Assembly (NCBI GenBank): GCA_002393835.1 | Contig: DGTW01000312.1 | Span: forward strand, 1 to 10,787 | Length of the DNA stretch: 10,787 nt | Reading direction: 5' to 3' | Source of the DNA: Treponema sp. UBA4326 | GTDB lineage: Bacteria; Spirochaetota; Spirochaetia; Treponematales; Treponemataceae | The notes under the pieces: generated by a model | Seen by the model: the letters and a program-made list of their open reading frames with translations, nothing else | Databases searched by the model: none | What the model was told of the DNA's origin: nothing | Shown here: positions 1 to 9,300 of the stretch, one piece after another | Layout of the letters: every line of letters starts with the position of its first letter | Position numbering within the stretch: position 1 is the first letter of the stretch | Position numbers and translations under genes: made by a program

Positions 1-357
1 GTGACAGCTCCTGTAGTCACAGTTTCTAATTTGGCTTCTAATGCGGTTTATACTGAAAACGATGTCACAAACCTTGACTTAACAGCCTCTGCGCGAAGTG
101 CAAAATACAAGGTCTCAGGTACTTGGACTGATGCTGTTAAAGGCACAAGCACGCTGGAATATTCAACTGATGGTGGAAGTAACTGGACTAATGTAACTGG
201 ACTTCAGAGTGCTTCCGGCGTAACAATGAGCTGGAACGCTACAATTGATGTGGCAGAAGGCAGTGAAAAATCAATTAAATTCCGTGCGACAGACCTTGCT
301 GGTAACACAAGCGATGAAGCTGATTACACATTCTCAGGAATCACATTTGATTTCAGT
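1..357 (+). repeat. Ig-like module 1 (5' edge of window)
   Basis: Residues 1-119. It opens within a linker (VTAPVVTVSN), so the upstream neighbour is almost certainly another module. A KVSGTWTD strand sits at 57-64, an EYSTDGGSNW hairpin at 53 residues before the end of the core, and the closing strand RATDLAGNTS at 95-104. This is one of the best matches to the Big_6/Big_13 type in the window. It ends in a non-standard linker (FDFSVP) lacking the usual I-D-x-T. Confidence 0.82.
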
Positions 358-3300
358 GTTCCTGTAATTACTTTTGATTCTTATGTAGAAAAAACAAATT
401 CTTCATTCATTCTTTCAGGAACTGTCTCTGATGTTCTTAGAATCTCGTCATCAAAAGCTACGGTTACGGCGACTAAAGACGGCACAAGTCGAGATGTAAC
501 TCCTTCTTGGCCTACCGTAACTGAGGGTAAATCTTACAGATTCTCCGTAACAGTTCCTGCGTCAAGTACGAATCATGAAAATGACGGTCAATGGAAATTC
601 ACTGTTAATGCAAGTGATGAAGCTGGCCGAAATGCAGCCGCCGCAACTGCAAGTTCCTTAATTGATACTAAGGCTCCAGAACTCGAGACACCGTCAATCA
701 CAATTGAAGAAAGCTCAAAAGTCTCTGACATCACTTACTTCAATCAGTCCAATGTAATTGATTTAAAAATTGAGGTAAAAGATGATGACGATGAGATTAC
801 GACTTCTGGCGTAAAAACTGTTCAGTACGCAATTTCTTCCGGTCATACAAATCTGACATACGATGCGGCTAAGTCTGCAAGTCCTTCGACAATCGTAGCG
901 GATTGGGCTAAACTCAGCGAAGAAGATGAGAATTCTTGGGAAGCAACGATAAAGGCTCTTCAAAAAGCTGGTAACGGAGAGTATGTAATTTTTGTTCGCG
1001 CAACAGATTTTGCTGGAAATACGGCGGATTCTTCCGTGATTAAATTGATTGCTGATAAAATTTCACCTGATATTACTGAAACAGACGGCGTTGATAAATA
1101 CATTTCAGTTGATTCGAACAATAATAGTTTTGTGCTTTCAGGCACAGTTTCCGACGACACTTATCTCACTGAGGTCAAATCTTCGGCAACTGTTGGAAAT
1201 AATTCTGATACGGCCGCAGACGTTGAGTGGATCAAAGATGAGAATAAATGGAAAATTTCTCAGACCATTGCGAATGACGCTGATTCCCACAGTTTTACTT
1301 ACACGATTACAGCAAAAGATTTGGCTGGAAATACAACAACGCATAACAAAACGGTTTATGTAGACCGAGAATCTCCGACTGTTGCAATTTCAACATTAAA
1401 CAAAGCTGATGCCGCAACTAATACTTTTGTAAACTCTGCAAACTGCACATTCGCAGGAAGCTCAAGTGATGACCTTTCTGGTATTTCTTCTTTGACAGGA
1501 TATTTGCTCACGGCTACTGCCGCAACGACAATCAATGAATCAAGCGAGGAAGAAGCTGTTAAGGCAAAAGCGCTTTTGTCTGGTGCAATTGCCGTTGGAT
1601 CGGGAGTAAATGCCGCTGCAAGCTGGAACACGACATTCACAATAGAAAGTGACGGCTCTTATGTTCCTGTTTTTGTTGCAACCGATGTCGCAGGTAACAC
1701 ATCTGTAAAAATTGGCTCTCAGTTTACTGCTGATTTTGCCGCTCCAAAAAGCACTTTGGCTCTTTCAAATGTCTATGAACTTGGAACTTCTTCTTCAGCT
1801 GAACTTACGGGAGATAATTACGGAGACGGGGCAACGAGCAGCAAATGGACTGACGGAATCACTTACTATGCAAAAGATGACTTCACTCTTTCTGGAACTG
1901 TAACTGACATCGGCTTCAAGCCTGAAAAGATTACACTTAAAGTGAACAATGTTGATCAGACACTTACAAAGAAAAAGACTGATAACACTGATGTAACGAA
2001 TGGTGACTCACTCACAGAGATGAACTGGAGCTACACTCAGACTGTTTCTTCAGATACGACTTACACTTACAAACTTACTCTGGAAGACAATTCTGAAAAC
2101 AAGATTACAAAAACATTCATTGTTCAGTCAGACAAATCTGCTCCGAGCGTTTCGATTCTTGCTCCTGCGGCTGGAAGTAATCAGACTGAGCCGTCATTCA
2201 CGGTTTCTGGAACTGTAAATGATGGAGCGGGCATTGGAGCAGGGGCTGTTACTTATGAAATTTACAAAGATAACACAAGTGGAACAGCGATTGCCTTTGG
2301 AAGTGCAACGATTGACGGGGGAAGCTGGAGTGCGACTGTGTCAAATTTGAACACAAGTGGCAACCTGATTCTTGTTGCAAGTGCGATAGACTATCTTGGA
2401 AATAGCGCACTTTCTTCTGAACGCTCATTCTACCGCGACAGCACGGCTCCGGCGATTTCTTCTCCGTCAATGAATAAAGCGGATGAAACTGCAGCGGAAA
2501 TTACAAATGGCGGCTGGTATAATTCTTCAAGCATTGCTCTTTCTGCCATTGCTTCGGATAATGAAAGTGGGGTTTCAAGCGTAACTTATAAAGTGAAGAA
2601 CGGCTCAACCCTTGGAAGCGAAACAGCCTTGACTCTTTCAGGGGGAAATGCAAATGGTAAAGTTGTTCTTTCTGAAGGCGAAAATACAATCACAATTACG
2701 GCAACAAATAATGTCGCTCTTTCAGCAACTGAAAATTTAACAGTCCACATTGATACGACAAAACCTGTCTTCAACGGAACAAAACTCTACAAAACAAGCG
2801 ATTCTACAAAAACAGCGGTCTCGGTTTCAAACGATAATATTACAATCGCAGGAACTTTGACAGAAGAAAATCTTGCGGAAAGGCCATTGTCTGTAACGGC
2901 AACAAAAGACGGCGTAGCGGCTGATATTTCTTCAATTACGATTATTCAGCCTGCTTCAAACGGTTCTGCATGGACTGTTGCCGTTCCTGCTACAGTTGGT
3001 GATGGTTCATGGGTATTTACGGTTACAGCAATTGACCTTGCTGGAAATACTTCTTCTACAACTGCAACTGTGCGAATCGATACTACAAAACCCGTACTCT
3101 CAGCACCAGTTGTTGAAACATCATCAACAACAAAAGGCTCTGGAGAGACTTCCGAAACCTGGTACAAGACAAATTCTCTCAGATTCACTGGAACTGCTTC
3201 TGACACCGACGGAACCGGCATTGCTTCTGTACGTTACCAGACTTCCGCTGATGATGGAAGCTCATGGACAGATGGAGAAGTTTTTGCGGGAACCACTTCA

Positions 3301-6300
3301 TGGAGCGGAACGATTGAAAATCTTGTTTCTGGCACAACGAAGGTTAAGATTATCGTAACTGACAACGCAGAAAACGAGTATAAAAGCGATGCTCTCGGAC
3401 CTTACAACATTGATATGACGGAACCTGTGCTTGACAGCTCTTCCGTAAAGGTGAATGGAGAGAACGTTTCCGAGGAAAGTCCTCTCTATTCAAACGGTAA
3501 AGCCGATGTTCCTGTTACCTTTACTGCCAGCGACGCAGACAGCGGCGTTCAGGCAGTGTACGTAAGGCTCTACGGCAAAGTGACTGATTCCGCTACTGAC
3601 AAGATTACGGCCACGGCAGGAACTGGTGACACTTATTCTGCAACGATTCCAGCCGCATCTATCACAAAATCTGGCACGGTCTATGCTCAAATCGTGGATT
3701 GGGCCGGAAACAAAACAGATGTGAATCTCTTTGCCCTCACTTATGACGCTACAGACCCTGCCATTCAGAGCGCAACGCTTGCAGATTCTTCCGCCTACAC
3801 GGCATACAAACCAAAGCAGAACGAAGATGTCTACTATGTGAACAACACGAGCGGAAATTTCACTCTTTCTGGAATCGCCACGGACAACCTTGGTCTTGGC
3901 GCGGTCGAGCTTTCTATAAAAGACAATAACGGTACCACAATTACACCGACTCTAACAGACCCGACAAATCTCTCTGAGTGGAACTTTAATATTGGCGATA
4001 ACCTCAAAAATCTTACAGGCCCGCTCACTGCGACTCTCACCGTCACCGACAAGGCGAAGAATTCGGTTTCAAAAGATATTACGATTAAATTTGATACCAC
4101 TTCTCCTGCCGCCCTCCATGAATTCGATTCTGGAGCGACCCCGAAGGATGTGGTTTTCCGACTGGGAGACTCTGACAACGACATTGCAGAACTGAAAACA
4201 TGGCAACCTTCACATACTTCACTCACCGCAGCAGACAAGGACGTAGGCGGAAAGTATGCCGCGGGAACTTACGGAAAAGCCAACACAATTGAAGTGCGCG
4301 GCTACTTCACGGAAGAGGGAAGCGGATTGCAGTATGTTTATTACAAAGTATTCTCTCAGGCAACTCCACCAAGTGCTGATGAAATAAAAGCCTTTGTTGA
4401 TGATTACAAGGCTCAAAAAACAGGCTACTTCTCGGCAATTGCGGAAGAATCAAAAAATGTTAAATTCAATACAAGTGATTCGGCTTACGAATTCAAGGAA
4501 GATGTAAAGACCAACTTCAAGTCAACAATTTCAGAATTTGCAATCGGCAAGAACTATCTCGTTCTCGTAGGCGTGGACTATGTAGGAAATGCTGCCGTTG
4601 ACGGCATTTCTTATACACCGGACGGCTCTTCAACGCCACTCAACTGCTACTCAATCAATGTTGATGTTGAGGCTCCGACAGTTGAAAGAACTTTGGAAGA
4701 TGGCGAATCTTCAGCTCTTCTCACGAATGCAAGCTCGGCGGATCTTGTCCTCAAGGGAACGGCAGTTGATAATCCAAGTGGAAATGCGGCTGGAATCAAG
4801 TCTCTTTCTGCCTCAATCAAAGTAAAGGAAAGGACTGGAACTGAGAAGGAATATAAGACTACAGACACAACTCCGCAAATCTCAATTGACCCAACTGACA
4901 ATAACACCCAGTGGACTGTCACGGTCAATAAAGAAATTTTCGAAAATGTGGATGAAGGAAACTTCAATGTCTATGTAACTGCCTTGGACAATGCAGGAAC
5001 AGGTAACTCACAGACTTCAAATGTCGGAACAATTTCTGTTGATAAAGTTTCTCCGACCGTAACACTTGCACCTCCGACAAGTGCCGATACGACGAGCAAT
5101 ATTCGTAAAATCAACGGAAAGCTGGATTTGAGTGGTACTGTCAAAGATGCGAACCCGCTTCCAAGCACAGCAATCGTAGGTATTCAGTATGCAAAGGCTG
5201 ATACCGCAAACCTTTCAGACGAAGACGATAGTGGCTGGACGACACTCACCAATGAATCAAAAGGCCAAATGTCAGAGCTTGTACTTTCAGGTGATTACAC
5301 ATTCGACATCAAGAATTTCGACACAACGAAGATTGAGCCTTTGAATGATGTGGCTTACTATATCCGTGCGAAGGCAACTGACAAGGCTGGAAATATTGGA
5401 TATTCAGACAAGCTGCCTGTCACAATCTCTCAGGACTCAGACAGACCGATTATTAAGATTACGAACCTCACCGATTTGGGTGTATCAGCTTCTCCTCGCT
5501 ATGTCCTCAAATATGGTACAAAGTCTCAGATAACTGCAATGGTCAGCGATGATGACGGAATCGATAAGGTTTATATTTCTGAATCAGAATATAAGGGAAG
5601 CACTGGCGAAACTGCTCCTGCTACAACAATGTCTGATTATTCTTCAACGACAGGAAACCTCATATTTACGCCATCTGACGACTATACAGCTGGTAAGAAT
5701 GTTGATGGACAAAAAACTTTCTATATCTATGTAAAAGATACTGAGGGAAAAGAGTTCTATTCGACTTATTATGGTATAGACATTGCCCCGGCAACTGCTG
5801 CTGCCGATGCCGCTGAGACTGCAAAGTACCTTAATACTCCAAAAGTAAAAATAAACGATACTTCTCTCTCTGATGCAGATAATGCAAAAGCCTTTACTTA
5901 CCGTTCTGATTCTACTTCACCTGTAGTCGAGGACATTCAGGCACTCGCATACAAATCTGACAAAACAACGATGAATGGCGGGGCTGTTGTCACTGGAACA
6001 GGCCAAAATGCGACTACGGCATATACTGCTTATGAGAGCGTAAACGCAAGCTATATCATCGGTGGCACTGAAAAAGAATGGGCTCAGTTCAAGGTTATAA
6101 CAACCGACGAAAGCGGTATTGACGGAATCGCACTCGAAATCGCTTATACAAAAACTGATGGCACAGAAGAGACACTCAAACTTCGCTCAAAAGAGTCAAC
6201 GGCAATTGCGGACAGCAACTATACTGTAGATGGTGCCGACACATTCATCACGGATTCAAATGATTCTAAGAAGTCTACATGGACTACAGGACTCATTGAC

Positions 6301-9300
6301 TTCAAGAATGTTAAAACTGGAAGCGTAACGATAAAAGTTATTCCTTATGACAAACTTGGCCTCGTTGGTAACGGAAACGCAACATTTGTTGTGGATAATT
6401 CTGCACCACCAATTTCTATAACAAGTCCTGCCAGTGGTGATGAAAAAACAGGTGTGATTTCTATCGTTGGAAATTCTTATGATGGTAATGTAGGTACAGA
6501 CGACATTCAGTGGCTTGTTCCAACTAAAACAGAGGTTGCGACCGCTAATAATAAAGAAACTGACTCCGAACGCCTTGAATACCTGAGAAGCCTCAAGCTT
6601 TCTGATGGTACTTCAAAATGGAACGGTGGTTTGACATCTCTTGCAGAAAGAACAAGTGTAAGCGTCTCTTCTTGGCAGTTCGACTTTGACGGAGAGTACG
6701 ATAAAGAAACATCTGTTGTAAATTCCTTCATTTTTACGGCTGGAAACCCGACTCTTGATGTTTATGCCAAGGCTGAGTTCGCTTCTAATGATGATTATGA
6801 GACGACTGGGCTTTACTATCTCCCGATTTACTTCATGGCAACGGATAAACTCGGAAACTACTCTATACTTAAAGATTATGTGATTCACTATAACCCAGAC
6901 GGTGACAAGCCAAAGCTGGAAATCACATATCCTACAAAAGAAAATTATGATACAGGCAAAACTTTTGCAACTTTAGGTGGAGCAATTTCTGTGACAGGTA
7001 GTGCAGAAATACCTTCTGGAACAACGACTGTGAAGAATGTTTATCTGCAGATTGCAAGTGATGAGGGAAGCTTCGATTCTACCGACAAAACAAAAGCTGG
7101 AACAGGATCGGAAAATTATGGTTTTACCGTAGTTGACGCATACACAGTAATTAACGGAATAAGAGGTACTTCATACAATTCAACAGACACGACCGGAGCA
7201 AATGCAATGACTGATGATATCGCAAAAACATTTGGCTTTGCTTCGAAGACCGCTCTTGACGCATGGTGGGGTATCTCTGTTACTAACACAACTTCTTGGC
7301 GAATCCAGATTAATGCGGATAATAACATGAATCCGTCTGGAGATAATGATACAAATCCAGTAAAAATCCGTGCCTGTGGTGTGAATGCAAACGGAAAGTT
7401 CGGTGCATGGACTGCTGGCGACGGCGTGATTTCAATTCATATTGACAATAAGGTGCCGGTTATTTCTGCTGTCGTAAAACAGTATGCAGCTGCAATTACT
7501 GCAAATCCGACAACAGACCCGACGGCTGTTGCAAGTCAGAACTATGCTACCGATATGTTCCTTCGTGGCGAAAACTGGTATCTTGTTCTTGATGCACGCG
7601 ATGAATCTGGAATCGACTCGGTAACTGTAAAGAACGGTGTTAACAATGTTTCCGGTTGCTATGAAATGGCACTCGTTGAACTTGATGGAAAGAGCGGTAA
7701 ACGAGTATATATTCCTATTGACACGGGAGTTACGGCACTTACATACACAGTTGAAGCAAAAGAAATTGAGGGAGAGGGTACTGGTACCGCTCATACAACA
7801 AAAGCAAGTTACAGCTTCAAGATTGATAACAATGCTCCGTCCCTTGAAGACATAATGAACGGAAGTAATACGGAACTTTCTGATTCTGAGCAGAATTCAG
7901 TTCAGAACTCTAACTCTGTCTACACGATTAAGGGCGTTTCTGACGATCTTGAGGAAGGTTCTGGTGTTGAACAAGTTGTATTCTACTTCATGCGAAAATC
8001 TGGAAAGACAGAGACTACAATATCTAATGAAGTGCTTCTTGATCCGATGATTACTCCCACAACGACTACAACAGATGGGCTTACAACAACGACCTATGGA
8101 AAGATTGCGCTTAGCGAGCTTGAAGAAGTTTCACTCGACAAAACTACAGAGAAACTTTATGCAGAAAAAATCAGCGGAAAAGTGACTGCTGATTCAAACG
8201 GCTCATTCAACACATTCACGGCTGCTTCTGACTTTGACAAGTACATACGAGTAGGCGGACTTGTGAAAATTGACGGTCTTTACCGAAAGATTTCTACTGT
8301 CTCTGGAAATGTCGTTACCTTCACGCCTCCTACAACTGCTGCTTCTAGCGAGGATGCATATTTCCCGATTGCACAGGTAATCGATGCAAACAACACCGCA
8401 AAGAAGAATTCTGACAATCCTTTCCAGTTTGAAACAGGAAAAGATGACGGCGATGGAATGCCTGAATCATTCACAAAGAGCGGTTCAAAGTGGACTTGGG
8501 ATGCCTCAATCCACTCTGACAACATGCCTGACGGTCCTGCAACACTCGTAGTTCTTGCCTTCGATGCGGCGGGAAATGTTACAGGAAAATCTTACAGCGT
8601 GATGGTTTCAAACAATGCGCCTCGACTTGCAAAAGTATTCCTTGCGACGGATTTAAACAACAACAGCAAGTACGAGAACGAGGAATTCGAAAGTTACAAT
8701 ATTCTCGACGCAGAAGGAAACGAGCAGGAAAAATACACGCTCAACTTCACTTCATTCAATGAGAAATATGCTTCTACAAGCGAAGTATTTACAGTTAAGA
8801 ACAAGCTGATGGTGGTTCCTGAAATTGTTGGTGGAAACGGAACGATGCAGATGGTTGCAAAGAAGGGGGCAAGTTCTGAAACTGCCGTGCCAACAAGCGA
8901 AACTGGGGCTATTTCACTTTCTTCTATTACAAGCAAAACTGCTGAAGGAACGACAAAGGCAAGCCTTGATTCGACGGCAAAAATCGCCGCAGATATTTTT
9001 GCCGCTGCTGCGACTGGAAATAAATTCTGGGCTTACGAGCTTTCAAACGAGGAGCTTGCAGGAGGAAGTCCAACAGAACCTGACGGCGAAACTTCAAAAA
9101 CTACTGATGATGGAACAGGCAAATCGTTCTCGTTCACATTCTGGGATTCGACGGAAGAGCGCACTCAGGGAACGAATTCGCAGAATGCCGTTCTCTTGGT
9201 CGAGGATTTCACGTTTGACCTCGTGGACGGAACTGCTCCGAAGACGGTGATTAATCCCTTCTATTGGAACGGAATCAACGAGAACTCAATCTACGATTCT

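Larger units (their letters stand above)
7834..8616 (+). repeat. Ig-like module 21, split by an inserted subdomain
   Basis: Residues 2612-2872, the longest unit. The first part has VYTIKGVSDDLEEGSGVEQV and a central strand VVFYFMRKSG. The last part ends with LVVLAFDAAGNVTGKS, an intact closing motif, and the linker VSNNAP. Between them lie a Thr-rich stretch (2685-2698), an inserted beta-rich segment, and an acidic loop, DDGDGMPE. I infer one Ig-like domain interrupted by an insertion, though two adjacent small domains are equally possible. Confidence 0.62.

Noticed and set aside
1..3. GTG at the first base as a start codon
   Set aside because: It reads as the valine of a V-T-A-P inter-domain linker, and no upstream sequence or signal peptide follows. 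The frame is simply open at the edge.
1049..1363. Forward open frame of 104 codons in another frame
   Set aside because: It covers module 4, a canonical unit in frame 1. No ribosome site or coherent protein supports it.
3834..4238. Reverse-strand open frame of 134 codons
   Set aside because: It lies antisense to modules 12 and 13, whose motifs are intact on the + strand. Its translation shows no domain pattern and is low-complexity Ser/Val/Arg typical of a shadow.
5413..5427. LPVTI as a sortase-type sorting signal
   Set aside because: It lacks the LPxTG glycine, lies in the middle of the protein in a module-closing strand, and is not followed by a hydrophobic segment and basic tail.
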